From Allobosea sp. CS1GBMeth4 (GTDB taxonomy: Bacteria; Pseudomonadota; Alphaproteobacteria; Rhizobiales; Beijerinckiaceae): a stretch of 64,000 nt of DNA. The notes beneath the pieces are model-generated. The model worked only from the letters and a program-made list of their open reading frames with translations, was not told the origin of the DNA and made no database searches. Location of the stretch: the NCBI RefSeq assembly GCF_900185715.1, contig NZ_FYAS01000007.1:124001-188000 (forward strand), given 5' to 3'. The position numbers and the translations under genes are program-made. Shown here piece after piece: positions 32,860 through 42,603 of this stretch. Within the stretch, counting starts at the first letter, position 1; each line of letters starts with the position of its first letter.

Positions 32860-34313
32860 TCCGGCCTGAGTGTCGAGAAGGCGTCGAGCGCGCGCCGACG
32901 CCCGGCATCGAGCGCGACGATCGGCCTCGGATAATCCCGGCCGAGGACGATTCCCGCTCGCGCCAGGGCGTCGGCCGGCGCCTCCCAGGGACGATGGACG
33001 ACTCTGGCGTCGAGCCCCGTCAGTTCCGGCACGAAGCGCCGGACATAGGCGCCGTCGGGATCGAATTTCTCGCCCTGGATCACCGGGTTGAAGACCCGGA
33101 AATAGGGTGCCGCATCGGCGCCGCAGCCGGCGATCCATTGCCAGCTCGCCGGATTGCTCGCCGGGTCCGCATCGACCAGCGTATCCCAGAACCAGGCTTC
33201 TCCGGCGCGCCAGTCGCTCAGCAGATGCTTGATCAGAAAGGAGGCCGTGATCATCCGGACCCGATTGTGCATCCAGCCGGTCTGCCAGAGCTCGCGCATG
33301 CCGGCATCGACGATCGGATAGCCGGTCCGCCCCGCCCGCCAGGCGGCCAGCGCGGCCGCGTCGTTCAGCCACGGCATCGCGTCGAAGCGCCGGTCGAGAT
33401 TGTCCTCGGCGAGGTCGGGGTTGTGGAACAGCAGGTGATAAGAGAATTCGCGCCAGCCGAGCTCGGCGAGGAACTTCTCGACGTCGCCGGCCGAGCCCGG
33501 CGTCCGCCCCGCCGCCAGCGCCGCCTGGAGCGCATGCCAGATCTGGCGCGGGCCGATCTCCCCGAAGCGCAGATGCGGCGACAGCCGCGACGTCGAGGGC
33601 CGGTCGGGCCGGTCGCGTCCGTCGCGATAGCCGTCGAGCGCGCCGTCGAGGAAGCCGGCGAGACGCTTGCGCGCGCCGTCCTCGCCCGGCGACCAGGTTG
33701 CGCGCAAGCCGCCGGCCCAGTCCGGCGCGGTCGGTTCGAGCGCGAGATCCGCGACAGTGAGGGCCTGCTCGCGCAGCGCAGGCGGCAGCGCCGCCCTGGT
33801 CAGTGCTGCAGGCGCGGGGAGCGGAGCCGCCGGCTCGCCGCAATCGCGTGCGGCCCGCCAATAGGGCGTGAACATCCTGAAGGGCCCGCCGGCCTTCGTG
33901 GTCACCTGCCAGGGCTCGTTGAGCAGGCCGGCGTTGAAGCTTTCGACGCTGGCGCCCGCCGCAGCGAGCGTCGCCTTGAGCGACTTGTCGAGGGCGATCG
34001 CCGCGCCGTCATAGCGCCTGTTCCATAGGACATGACGGCAGCCGGCGAGTTCGACGAGAGCCGGCAACAGTTCGGCCGGACCGCCGCGCAGGATCAGCAA
34101 CTCGCCGCCCTTCGCCGCGATCGCCTCGGACAGCGCCGTCAGCGAGCGCGACAGCCACCAGCGCGCGGCGGCGCCGATCGGCCTGCGCTCGGCCGAGCTG
34201 TCGAGGATGTAGAGGCAGATGAGCGGGCCGTGGTCGAGCGCCGCTTGCAGGGCCGGATTGTCGGCAAGGCGCAGATCGTCGCGAAACCAGAGCAGGGCAG
34301 GGCGTGCGGTCAC
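32856..34313 (-). CDS. phr: deoxyribodipyrimidine photolyase (class I type)
   Basis: The 485-residue protein begins LLWFRDDLRLADNPAL, the antenna-binding alpha/beta domain. It has the FAD-binding helical domain with SRLSPHLRFGEIGPRQIW, WREFSYHLLFHNP, MRELWQTGWMHNRVRMITASFLIKHLLSDWRAGEAWFWDTLVDADPASNPASWQW. It repairs cyclobutane pyrimidine dimers using blue light. It is the first gene of a two-gene operon with an AAC(3)-like acetyltransferase. Confidence 0.95.
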   Translation of the reverse strand: MTARPALLWFRDDLRLADNPALQAALDHGPLICLYILDSSAERRPIGAAARWWLSRSLTALSEAIAAKGGELLILRGGPAELLPALVELAGCRHVLWNRRYDGAAIALDKSLKATLAAAGASVESFNAGLLNEPWQVTTKAGGPFRMFTPYWRAARDCGEPAAPLPAPAALTRAALPPALREQALTVADLALEPTAPDWAGGLRATWSPGEDGARKRLAGFLDGALDGYRDGRDRPDRPSTSRLSPHLRFGEIGPRQIWHALQAALAAGRTPGSAGDVEKFLAELGWREFSYHLLFHNPDLAEDNLDRRFDAMPWLNDAAALAAWRAGRTGYPIVDAGMRELWQTGWMHNRVRMITASFLIKHLLSDWRAGEAWFWDTLVDADPASNPASWQWIAGCGADAAPYFRVFNPVIQGEKFDPDGAYVRRFVPELTGLDARVVHRPWEAPADALARAGIVLGRDYPRPIVALDAGRRRALDAFSTLRPE

Positions 34314-34453
34314 TCGGGAAGCCTTGTCGATGCGATGCTCTCTGGATGTGACGCAGCGGACTCGGTGTCGCGACGCAAAGGGATAGCGGCACCGTGACGC
34401 GTCACGGTCGGTGTTAGATTGTGTCGGCCAGCCACAAAAGAAGGGGCACAGTC

Positions 34454-35044
34454 ATGGCGACGCCGGAGGTCGACGCGCTGAGCCGGCGGATCGCCGTGCT
34501 CGAGGCGCAGCTCGCCGCCTTGCTGCAGGCGGTCAATGTCGGGCGCGGCGGCGCCCTCGCCATCACCGCGCCGGCCGGGCTGTCGATCACCGCCGGCGGC
34601 AGCTGCACGATCAATGTCGGGGCCGAACTGGTGCTGACGGTCGGCAGCAATTTCCGCACGGCGGTCGGATCGGCCTATGTCGTCAATGTCGGCGCCGGCA
34701 TGCGGGCGAGCGCCGGCACCAGCATCGGCCTCAGCGCCGGCACGGCGCTCGGATTGAACGCCAATCGCGAGATCTCCCTGGCGACCCGCGCCTTCGAGGT
34801 CGCGGCGTCGGTCAGCATCGATCTCGACAGCAGCAGGGATTTCGCCATCGCCGCCGGCAAGGCGCTGGTGGCGAAGGCCGCCGACGGCGTCCTCCTCGAC
34901 GCCGGCTCGGCGGAGCTCGCCCTGAAGAAGGACGGCTCCGTCGATCTCAAGGGCAAGGACGTGACGATCCGGGCGAGCGGCAAGATCAGCGCGACCGCGA
35001 GTTCGGATGTCGTGATCAAGGGCGCGAAGATCCGGCAGAACTGA
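34454..35044 (+). CDS. orphan VgrG/gp5 tail-like coiled-coil and beta-helix protein
   Basis: The 196-residue protein has an N-terminal coiled coil (about 4-30, VDALSRRIAVLEAQLAALLQ). After it come short glycine-rich strands repeated about every eight residues, ending KKDGSVDLKGKDVTIRAS and SDVVIKGAKIRQN. This is the style of the triple-stranded beta-helix at the C-terminus of VgrG and phage T4 gp5 spikes. The gp27-like and OB-fold parts of VgrG are missing and no other secretion or phage gene is nearby. It is probably a trimeric spike or structural protein; the function is unknown. Confidence 0.6.
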   Translation: MATPEVDALSRRIAVLEAQLAALLQAVNVGRGGALAITAPAGLSITAGGSCTINVGAELVLTVGSNFRTAVGSAYVVNVGAGMRASAGTSIGLSAGTALGLNANREISLATRAFEVAASVSIDLDSSRDFAIAAGKALVAKAADGVLLDAGSAELALKKDGSVDLKGKDVTIRASGKISATASSDVVIKGAKIRQN

Positions 35045-35072
35045 GCCGCGCCGGCAGGCCGCGCCTGAAAGA

Positions 35073-35098
35073 AGCCCCGCCACGGCAGTGGCGGGGCT
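35073..35098 (-). terminator. terminator of the RND operon, possibly bidirectional
   Basis: Perfect 11-base arms AGCCCCGCCAC (35073-35083) and GTGGCGGGGCT (35088-35098) with a GGCA loop. On the minus strand the stem is followed by TCTTTC, so it should end the efflux operon. It also lies just after the plus-strand beta-helix gene. Confidence 0.75.
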
Positions 35099-35107
35099 GT
35101 GGCGCCG

Positions 35108-38100
35108 TCAGTGCGCCTGGGGCGCTGCGTGTTTCGGTTCCGCCGGCTTCTTCTGGCTGCCGAGCCCGGCGAGCCAGCGCACCACAACATAGAACACCGG
35201 GGTGAACAGCAGGCCGAAGGCAGTGACGCCGATCATGCCGGAGAACACCGCGACGCCGAGCACCTGACGCATCTCCGCGCCGGCGCCGATCGAGGTGGTC
35301 AGCGGCAGCACGCCGAGGATGAACGCGAGCGAGGTCATCAGGATCGGCCGCAGCCGGGTCCGCGCGGCGGCGATCGCGGCGTCGCGCCGGCTCATGCCCT
35401 CGTCCTCCGCCTGCTTGGCGAACTCCACGATCAGGATCGCGTTCTTCGCCGCGAGGCCGACGAGCACGACGAGGCCGATATCGACCAGCACGTTGCGGTC
35501 GAAATCCTTGTAGCCGACGCCGACCATCGCAGCGAGGATGCACATCGGCACGATCAGGATGACTGCGAGCGGCAGCGTCCAGCTCTCGTAGAGAGCGGCC
35601 AGCAGCAGGAAGACGAAGACGACGGCGAGGCCGAAGGCGATGATCGCGGTGTTGCCCGCGAGCTTCTCCTGCAGCGCGATCTCGGTCCATTCGAAGCCGA
35701 AGCCGGCCGGCAGAACCTTCTGCGCGATCTGCTCCACTGCCGCGATGCCCTGGCCGGTCGAATAGCCGCGCGCCATCGACAGCTGCACCTCGGCGGCCGG
35801 GTAGAGGTTATAGCGCGGCACGCGATAGGCGCCCGTGGTGTCGGAGAAGGTCGCGACCGAGCCGATCGGCACCATCTCGCCGTCGGCGTTGCGCGTCTTC
35901 AGATCGGCGACGTCGCGGATGTCGAGCCGGTTCGGATTGTCGGCCTGTGCCGTGACCCGGAAGGTGCGGCCGAGAATGTTGAAGTCGTTGACATAGGCGG
36001 AACCCATGTAGATCGACAGCGTCTCGAACACGCGCGTCACGGGGACGCCGAGCATCTCGGCCTTGGTGCGGTCGATGTCGGCGTAGATCTGCGGCGTCCT
36101 GGTCGAGAACAGGGTGAAGGGCTGCTGGATGCCGGGGGACTGGCCCGCCGTTCCGGCCACCGCCCAGGTCGCGCCTTCGAGCGCCTGCAGGCCCTTGCCG
36201 CCGCGATCCTGGACGTAGCCCTTGAGGCCGCCGCCGGTGCCGATGCCGGGAACCGCCGGAGGTTCGATGATCAGCGCGAAGGCCTCGCCGATCCCGAACA
36301 GCTGGGTGCGCAGGTCGTTGAGGATGCCCTGGGTGGTCAGACCCTGCTTGGCCCGCTCCTTGAAGTCGGTGAGCGTGACGAAAGCGACGCCGGCATTCGG
36401 CGCGAGCGTGAAAGTCGCGCCGTCGAGGCCGGCGAAGGCGACGGCGTGCGCCACGCCCGGGCGCGACAGCAGGACCTCGGTCGCCTTGCGGAGGACCGCG
36501 TCCGTCCGTGGCAGGGAGGAGCCGGGCGGCAACTGGAAGACGGCGATGAAATAGCCGCGGTCGAGCTGCGGCACGAGACCGGTCGGAATTGCCGCGAGCC
36601 GTTGGCCGGCGACCGCGATCAGGCCGGCATAGACCAGCAGCATCACCACGCCGATGCGGATCAGGCGCGAGGTCACCGCGCCATAGCCGCGCGAGAGCCA
36701 GTCGAAAGCCTTGTTGAAATACTTGAAGAACCAGCGCAGCGGCGCCGTGAGCGTCGCCAGGAAGCCGGTCGGCTCGGCATGGCTGTGCGGCTTCAGCAGG
36801 ATCGCCGACAGGGCCGGGGACAGCGTCAGCGAGACGAAGCACGAGATCGCCGTCGAGGCTGCGATCGTCACCGCGAACTGCTGGTAGAACGTCCCCTGCA
36901 GGCCGGTGATGAAGGCGGTCGGGATGAACACGGCGCAGAGCACGAGGGCGATCGCCAGCAGCGCGCCGCCGACCTCGTCCATGGTCTTGTGCGCGGCGTC
37001 CACGGCGCTCATGCCCTGCGCCAGATAGCGCTCGACGTTCTCGACCACGACGATCGCGTCGTCGACGACGATGCCGATCGCCAGCACGAGCGCCAGCAGC
37101 GAGATCGTGTTGAAGGAGATCCCGACCGCGCTCATGATCAGGAAGGTGCCGACCAGCGAGACCGGAATCGCGATGATCGGGATGATCGCGGCGCGCCAGG
37201 TCTGAAGGAACAGGATCACCACGATCACCACGAGCGCGATCGCCTCGAGCAGCGTCGTGACCACGGCCGAGACGGATTCCCTGATGAACTCCGTCGGGTT
37301 GTAGACGATGGTGTGCTCGACGCCGGCCGGGAAGCTCTTCGACAGCTCCTGCATCGTCTTGATGAGCGCGTCCGAGGCGGCGAGCGCATTGGTGCCGGGA
37401 CGCTGGAAGACGCCGATGGCGACGGCTTCCTTGTTGTCGAGATAGGAGTTCGACAGATAATCCTGCGCGCCGAGCTCGACGCGCGCGATGTCGCGCACGC
37501 GGATCGTGCCGCCATCGGCGTCCGAGCGGACGACGATGTTGTAGAACTCGTCGACGCTGGTCAGACGCCCGAGCGTGTTGACCGAAAGCTGGAAGGCGCC
37601 GTCCGAGGCTGCCGGCGGCTGGTTGATCGCGCCCGCCGCGACCTGGATGTTGGCGGCCCGGATCGCGGCGACGACGTCGCCGGCGGTCAGGTTGCGCGCC
37701 GCCACCTTGGCCGGGTCGAGCCAGACACGCATCGAATAGTCGCGTGCGCCGAAGACCTGGACGTTGCCGACGCCCTCGACGCGGGTCAGCACGTCCTTGA
37801 CGTTGAGAGTCGTGTAGTTCGAGACGTATTGCTGGTCGCGCGAGCCGTCCGGCGAGAGCATGTGGATGACCATCAGGAAGTCCGGCGAGGCCTTGCGCAC
37901 CTGCAGGCCGAGCGCGCGCACCTCCTGCGGCAGGCGCGGCTCGGCCGCCGAGACCCGGTTCTGTACGAGCACCTGGGCCTGGTCGACATCGGTGCCGGCC
38001 TTGAAGACGACGTTGATCGTGACGCGCCCGTCGCCGGTCGACTGCGACGAGATGTAGAGCATGTCGTCGACGCCGTTGACCTCCTGCTCGATCGGCGCCG

Positions 38101-38293
38101 CCACTGTCGAGGCGACGACCTCGGCCGAGGCGCCGGGATAGCTCGCCGAGATCGTGACGGTCGGCGGCGCGATCTCGGGATATTCGGCGATCGGCAGGGT
38201 GCGCAGCGTGATGGCGCCGGCGATCGTCAGCAGCACCGAGAGGACGGTCGCGAAGATCGGCCGGTCGATGAAGAAATGGGCGAAGCGGAACAT
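35108..38293 (-). CDS. RND efflux pump inner-membrane transporter (HAE1 family)
   Basis: The 1061-residue protein begins MFRFAHFFIDRPIFATVLS, standard for AcrB/MexF-type pumps. It has 12 membrane segments, two large periplasmic loops and the proton-relay aspartates in GIVVDDAIVVVENVERYLA in the fourth segment. It exports hydrophobic drugs or solvents using the proton gradient. The start follows the adaptor gene by 130 bases. No outer-membrane channel gene or dedicated regulator is adjacent, so a TolC-type protein encoded elsewhere is needed. Confidence 0.94.
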   Translation of the reverse strand: MFRFAHFFIDRPIFATVLSVLLTIAGAITLRTLPIAEYPEIAPPTVTISASYPGASAEVVASTVAAPIEQEVNGVDDMLYISSQSTGDGRVTINVVFKAGTDVDQAQVLVQNRVSAAEPRLPQEVRALGLQVRKASPDFLMVIHMLSPDGSRDQQYVSNYTTLNVKDVLTRVEGVGNVQVFGARDYSMRVWLDPAKVAARNLTAGDVVAAIRAANIQVAAGAINQPPAASDGAFQLSVNTLGRLTSVDEFYNIVVRSDADGGTIRVRDIARVELGAQDYLSNSYLDNKEAVAIGVFQRPGTNALAASDALIKTMQELSKSFPAGVEHTIVYNPTEFIRESVSAVVTTLLEAIALVVIVVILFLQTWRAAIIPIIAIPVSLVGTFLIMSAVGISFNTISLLALVLAIGIVVDDAIVVVENVERYLAQGMSAVDAAHKTMDEVGGALLAIALVLCAVFIPTAFITGLQGTFYQQFAVTIAASTAISCFVSLTLSPALSAILLKPHSHAEPTGFLATLTAPLRWFFKYFNKAFDWLSRGYGAVTSRLIRIGVVMLLVYAGLIAVAGQRLAAIPTGLVPQLDRGYFIAVFQLPPGSSLPRTDAVLRKATEVLLSRPGVAHAVAFAGLDGATFTLAPNAGVAFVTLTDFKERAKQGLTTQGILNDLRTQLFGIGEAFALIIEPPAVPGIGTGGGLKGYVQDRGGKGLQALEGATWAVAGTAGQSPGIQQPFTLFSTRTPQIYADIDRTKAEMLGVPVTRVFETLSIYMGSAYVNDFNILGRTFRVTAQADNPNRLDIRDVADLKTRNADGEMVPIGSVATFSDTTGAYRVPRYNLYPAAEVQLSMARGYSTGQGIAAVEQIAQKVLPAGFGFEWTEIALQEKLAGNTAIIAFGLAVVFVFLLLAALYESWTLPLAVILIVPMCILAAMVGVGYKDFDRNVLVDIGLVVLVGLAAKNAILIVEFAKQAEDEGMSRRDAAIAAARTRLRPILMTSLAFILGVLPLTTSIGAGAEMRQVLGVAVFSGMIGVTAFGLLFTPVFYVVVRWLAGLGSQKKPAEPKHAAPQAH

Positions 38294-38423
38294 GCGATGG
38301 TCCTGGCCGTAGGCAATTCCACGACGATGGAGACTTGGGTCTCCGTCCGGAATCGCGGCGAACACGAAGGCTTGGGCAGGGCGGACGGAGAGACCGTCCG
38401 CCCTCGACGCCGCCGTCAGGCGG

Positions 38424-39557
38424 TCACTTGGCGGCGGCCGCCTTGATCTCGGTCGGCTGCGGCGTCACCGCCACGCCGGGCCGCACCATCGGATTGGCGA
38501 TGCCGGTCACGATCACCTTGTCGCTCGGCGTGAGCCCCTTGGTGATCACGCGCAGGCCGTCGGTGATCTGGCCGAGCTGCACCGGCTTCGGCACCACCTT
38601 GTTCTCCGGCCCGACCGTCAGCACGATCTTGTTGGCCTGATCGGAGACGATGACCGAATCCGGCACCAGCAGGGCGTCGGCCTCGCCGGCGAAGAGTCGC
38701 AGCCGCCCGAAGGTTCCCGGAGTGAGCAGCCCGTCGGGATTGGGGAAGACGGCGCGGGTGCGGATCGTCGCGGTCCGGGCGTTCAGCGCATTGTCGACGA
38801 AGTCGATCTTGCCTTCGCGGTCCCATTTGGTTTCGCTCGAAAGCCGCACGCGCACCGGGGTCCCTGGCTTCCGCAGATCCTGCGACTGCGTATAGCGCAG
38901 ATAGTCGGCCTCCGAGGCGTCGAAGACGAACCTGATCGGATCGACCGCGACGATCGTCGTCAGCAGAGTCGCGCCCGACTGGCCGCCGGAGATCAGGTTG
39001 CCGGGATCGACGCGCCGGTTCGAGACCCGGCCGGCGAGCGGCGCGCGCACCTGAGTCCATTCCAGGTTGAGTTCGGCCGTCTTGAGATTGGCCTCGGCCG
39101 CCTGCTGGCTGGCGATCGCGCTGTTGAGGTTGGCGCGGCGCTGGTCGATGTCGCGGGCGGTGATGGTGCGGTTCTGCGTCAGCCCCTCGGCGCGCTCGAC
39201 CTCGTTCTGGGCGAGCTCGACCTGCGCCTTGGCGCGCGCCACCTCGGCCCGCGCCGCGTCGACAGCGAGCTTGTAGGGGCGCTGGTCGACGGTGAACAGC
39301 AGGTCACCGGATTTGACGAGGTCGCCGTCGCGGAAATGCACAGATTCGACGAAGCCCGAGACGCGGGCGCGCACGTCGACCTGCTCGCTCGCCTCGAAGC
39401 GGCCGGTGAATTCGTCCCAATTGGTGACGCGCTTCGCCAGCGGCGTCGCGACGGTGACGGGCGGGGCCGGCGGTGCGCCCTGCGCGAGCGCCTCGGCGGA
39501 CAGGACCGGGAGCAGGGCCGCCAGAGCGATGAAGGCCCGGCTGGAGCGGCGGATCAT
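38424..39557 (-). CDS. RND efflux pump periplasmic adaptor
   Basis: The 377-residue protein has a signal peptide (MIRRSSRAFIALAALLPVLSAEALA) with no lipobox cysteine, a barrel-sandwich lipoyl-like domain split around a coiled-coil hairpin (about 100-170), and a beta-barrel domain. FEASEQVDVRARVSGFVESVHFRDGDLVKSGDLLF is typical of MexE-like adaptors. GGAG lies six bases before the ATG at 39557. It links the transporter encoded downstream to an outer-membrane channel. Confidence 0.93.
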   Translation of the reverse strand: MIRRSSRAFIALAALLPVLSAEALAQGAPPAPPVTVATPLAKRVTNWDEFTGRFEASEQVDVRARVSGFVESVHFRDGDLVKSGDLLFTVDQRPYKLAVDAARAEVARAKAQVELAQNEVERAEGLTQNRTITARDIDQRRANLNSAIASQQAAEANLKTAELNLEWTQVRAPLAGRVSNRRVDPGNLISGGQSGATLLTTIVAVDPIRFVFDASEADYLRYTQSQDLRKPGTPVRVRLSSETKWDREGKIDFVDNALNARTATIRTRAVFPNPDGLLTPGTFGRLRLFAGEADALLVPDSVIVSDQANKIVLTVGPENKVVPKPVQLGQITDGLRVITKGLTPSDKVIVTGIANPMVRPGVAVTPQPTEIKAAAAK

Positions 39558-39808
39558 GTGAAACTCCGAAAATGCGGGCGCGGCGCAACCTTCACGGTTT
39601 CCGGCCGAATGCGCAACAACCCCATCCCGCTGACGATTGTCAAGTTTCTTCACTCGACATTTTGCGGCAATTTTCATCGGCGATCGGCCGCAACAGCCGC
39701 GCGGCGGCTCCGAACCGGGGCAACAGATGCTTGCTGGCGGCGGGCCGAAGTTCTACCTGAGGGACGCGCGCGACCGCGTCAGCAGCAACACCTGATGGAA
39801 GCCACCCG
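39558..39808. promoter_or_regulatory. divergent promoter region, efflux adaptor and gatB
   Basis: The 251-base gap contains a less GC-rich core at about 39630-39680 (GTCAAGTTTCTTCACTCGAC, then ATTTTGCGGCAATTTTC) that likely carries promoters for both directions. No regulator-binding palindrome could be assigned. Confidence 0.35.
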
Positions 39809-41287
39809 ATGAATGCGCATGTCCGCCCCGCCGATCCGAAGAAACTGATCAAGGGCGCGACCGGCGACTGGGAGGTCGTGATCGGCCTCGAGATCCACGC
39901 CCAGGTCACCTCCAACGCCAAGCTGTTCTCGGGGTCCTCGACGGCGTTCGGCGGCGAGCCGAATGCCCATGTCAGCCTGGTCGACGCGGCGATGCCGGGC
40001 ATGCTGCCGGTGATCAACGAGGAGTGCGTGCGCCAGGCGGTCCGCACCGGGCTCGGCCTCAACGCGAAGATCAACAAGCGCTCGGTCTTCGACCGCAAGA
40101 ATTATTTCTACCCCGACCTGCCCCAGGGCTACCAGATCAGCCAGTACAAGCATCCCGTCGTCGGCGAGGGCGAGATCGCGGTCGACCTGTCGCCGACCGA
40201 GCAGATCAGCGTCGGCATCGAGCGGCTGCATCTCGAGCAGGATGCCGGCAAGTCGATGCACGATCAGCATCCGACCATGAGCTTCGTCGACCTCAACCGC
40301 TCGGGCGTGGCGCTGATGGAGATCGTCTCCAAGCCCGACCTGCGCTCGGCCGAAGAGGCCAAGGCCTATGTCTCCAAGCTGCGCACCATCCTGCGCTATA
40401 TCGGCTCCTGCGATGGCGACATGGAGAAGGGCAATCTGCGCGCCGACGTCAACGTCTCCGTCCGCAAGCCGGGCGAGCCCTTCGGCACGCGCTGCGAGAT
40501 CAAGAACGTCAACTCGATCCGCTTCATCGGCCAGGCGATCGAGGTCGAGGCCCGCCGCCAGATCGGCATCCTCGAGGACGGCGGCGTGATCGACCAGGAG
40601 ACCCGGCTCTACGACCCCGCCAAGGGCGAGACGCGCTCCCTGCGCTCGAAGGAGGAGGCGCACGACTACCGCTATTTCCCCGATCCGGACCTGCTTCCGC
40701 TCGAATTCGACGATGCCTTCGTCGCCGATCTCAAGATGCACCTGCCCGAGCTGCCGGACGCCAAGAAGGCGCGCTTCATCGCCGAGTACGGGCTTTCGCC
40801 CTATGACGCCTCGGTGCTCGTCGCCGAACGCGACCAGGCCGACTATTTCGAGGCCGTGGCGAAGGGCCGCGACGGCAAGGCCGCGGCCAACTGGGTGATC
40901 AACGAATTGTTCGGCCGTCTCAACAAGGAAGGCAGGGAGGTCTCCAGCTCGCCGGTCTCGGCGGCCCAGCTCGGCGGCCTGGTCGACCTGATCGGCGAGG
41001 GCGTGATCTCCGGCAAGATCGCCAAGGACCTGTTCGAGATACTCTGGACCGAAGGTGGCGATCCGCGCGCGATCGTCGAGGCCCGCGGCATGAAGCAGGT
41101 CACCGACACCGGCGCGATCGAGAAGGCCGTCGACGAGATCATCGCCGCCAACCCGGACAAGGTCGAGCAGGTCAAGGCCAAGCCGACCATGCTGGGATGG
41201 TTCGTCGGCCAGGCGATGAAGGCCTCGGGCGGCAAGGCCAATCCGCAGGCGCTGAACGAGATCCTGAAAGCCAAACTGGGGATTTAA
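39809..41287 (+). CDS. gatB: aspartyl/glutamyl-tRNA amidotransferase subunit B
   Basis: The 492-residue protein has [12 protein letters not shown] near the N-terminus, [33 protein letters not shown] (the GatB signature) and the C-terminal tail domain ending [17 protein letters not shown]. GatB converts misacylated Glu-tRNA(Gln), or Asp-tRNA(Asn), with GatA and GatC to the correct amides. GGAAG lies before the ATG. gatA and gatC are not in the window, so the complex is encoded at separate loci. Confidence 0.97.
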   Translation: MNAHVRPADPKKLIKGATGDWEVVIGLEIHAQVTSNAKLFSGSSTAFGGEPNAHVSLVDAAMPGMLPVINEECVRQAVRTGLGLNAKINKRSVFDRKNYFYPDLPQGYQISQYKHPVVGEGEIAVDLSPTEQISVGIERLHLEQDAGKSMHDQHPTMSFVDLNRSGVALMEIVSKPDLRSAEEAKAYVSKLRTILRYIGSCDGDMEKGNLRADVNVSVRKPGEPFGTRCEIKNVNSIRFIGQAIEVEARRQIGILEDGGVIDQETRLYDPAKGETRSLRSKEEAHDYRYFPDPDLLPLEFDDAFVADLKMHLPELPDAKKARFIAEYGLSPYDASVLVAERDQADYFEAVAKGRDGKAAANWVINELFGRLNKEGREVSSSPVSAAQLGGLVDLIGEGVISGKIAKDLFEILWTEGGDPRAIVEARGMKQVTDTGAIEKAVDEIIAANPDKVEQVKAKPTMLGWFVGQAMKASGGKANPQALNEILKAKLGI

Positions 41288-41300
41288 CGCTGAACCACTC

Positions 41301-41406
41301 CGTCATCCCGGCCGCAGCGCAGCGGAGCGCCGGGATCCATCGTAGGGAACGGAGCTCTACGATGGATCCCGGAGCGGCGCGGCTTCGCCGCTTGTCCGGG
41401 ATGACG
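41301..41406. repeat. type A-like palindromic element after gatB
   Basis: Outer arms CGTCATCCCGG (41301-41311) and CCGGGATGACG (41396-41406) and perfect 16-base inner arms (41330-41345 with 41357-41372) give a long stem that begins about 14 bases after the gatB stop. It may form the 3' end of that mRNA. Confidence 0.8.
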
Positions 41407-41447
41407 TGGAGGCTGGGGCGCCGATCGCCCTGTGACCGAGCCGTGCG

Positions 41448-41954
41448 ATGACACCCGGCGGTCTGATCATCCGCGATGCCGTCGCCGCCGATCTGCCGGC
41501 CGTCCGCTCGCTCCTGGTCGAGACCTGGCACGACACCTATGACGGCATCTATGGCTGGCAGCGGGTCGCGCAGATCACCAATGCCTGGCACTCGCTCGAT
41601 GCGCTCGCGGCCCAGCTCGGCCGCGACAGCGGCGTCTTCCTGATCGCGCTGCTGGGCGAGGAGATCGTCGGCACCGCCTCGGCCCGGCGCGAGCCGGACC
41701 GCGCCATCATGCTGACGCGGCTCTACGTCGCGCCGGCGCGGCAGGGCGAGGGGATCGGGCGCACCCTGCTGCAGGTCGCGCTCGCCTGCTTTCCCGATGC
41801 GCCGGTGGCGCGGCTCGAGGTCGAAAGCCAGAACGAGCTCGCCATCGCCTTCTACGAGCGCATGGGCTTCTTCCTGCAGCGCCAGGCCCGCTTCGACGGC
41901 CGCGAGGACACGCCGAACACGCTGATCATGGCCAAGCGCCTGGTGACGATCTGA
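41448..41954 (+). CDS. GNAT family N-acetyltransferase
   Basis: The 168-residue protein has the GNAT fold: an N-terminal strand-helix with VRSLLVETWHDTYDGIYG, and the acetyl-CoA loop ARQGEGIGRTLLQVA (Q/R-x-x-G-x-G/A type) near 98-112. NELAIAFYERMGFF follows near the end. It transfers an acetyl group to an unknown amine. No clear ribosome binding site precedes the ATG. The next gene, 31 bases downstream, is another GNAT of different sequence. Confidence 0.88.
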   Translation: MTPGGLIIRDAVAADLPAVRSLLVETWHDTYDGIYGWQRVAQITNAWHSLDALAAQLGRDSGVFLIALLGEEIVGTASARREPDRAIMLTRLYVAPARQGEGIGRTLLQVALACFPDAPVARLEVESQNELAIAFYERMGFFLQRQARFDGREDTPNTLIMAKRLVTI

Positions 41955-41985
41955 GGCGCCTGGCGGATACCGAACGGAGACGACG

Positions 41986-42471
41986 ATGACCGAGGCGACC
42001 ATCCCTGCCGCCGTGACCCTGCGCGAGGCGCGCCGCGACGATGTCGCCAGGATCGCGGCCCTGATCATGCTCGGCGCCGCGAAGCAGACGCGCACGGCGG
42101 AGGAGATCGCGCAGGAGGCGGCGCATCCGGCCTATCTCGACGCCTTCGACGAGGTCGCTGCCAGCGCTCACGACACGCTCTTCGTCGCCGAGCTCGACGG
42201 CGCGGTGGTCGGCACCTTGCAGGTCACGCTGATCCCCGGCCTGATCAATCGCGGCCGCAAGCGCGCCAAGCTCGAGAGCGTCCACGTCGATCCGGCCCTG
42301 CGTGGCCGGCGCATCGGCGAGGCCATGGTCGCCCACGCCCTGGAGTTCGCCCGCCGGAACGGCGCCGGTCTGGTCGAGCTGACCTCGAACAAGTCGCGCG
42401 AGGCCGCGCATCGCTTCTATCGCCGCCTCGGCTTCGATCAGAGCCATGAGGGCTTCAAGCTGGAGCTGTGA
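41986..42471 (+). CDS. GNAT family N-acetyltransferase
   Basis: The 161-residue protein has the acetyl-CoA motif DPALRGRRIGEAMVAHALEFA at about 104-124 and SREAAHRFYRRLGFDQSHEGF near the end, a close match to small GNATs that act on amino acids or antibiotics-like amines. GGAG precedes the ATG. It is likely co-transcribed with the upstream GNAT gene but is not a close copy of it. The substrate is unknown. Confidence 0.88.
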   Translation: MTEATIPAAVTLREARRDDVARIAALIMLGAAKQTRTAEEIAQEAAHPAYLDAFDEVAASAHDTLFVAELDGAVVGTLQVTLIPGLINRGRKRAKLESVHVDPALRGRRIGEAMVAHALEFARRNGAGLVELTSNKSREAAHRFYRRLGFDQSHEGFKLEL

Positions 42472-42603
42472 CGCCCGCCAGCGGGAGCGCCAGCCTGTTC
42501 ACGGCATGGCGAACCTGCTCGCGGCGCGCGGCGGCGGTGCTTACGCCGGGGCCGCCGCGAGCCTAAATCTGCCGTCGACCCGCAACGACGCGAGGATTGG
42601 GAC

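Noticed and set aside
34454-35044. Beta-helix protein as evidence of a prophage or a type VI cluster
   Set aside because: No tail, sheath, integrase or other secretion gene is found on either side, so only an orphan gene can be claimed.
35099-38446. Open frame of more than 1100 codons on the plus strand across the RND transporter
   Set aside because: It lies fully opposite the pump gene, is extremely rich in Arg, Asp, Glu and His, and has no domain pattern. Its length only reflects third-position GC bias.
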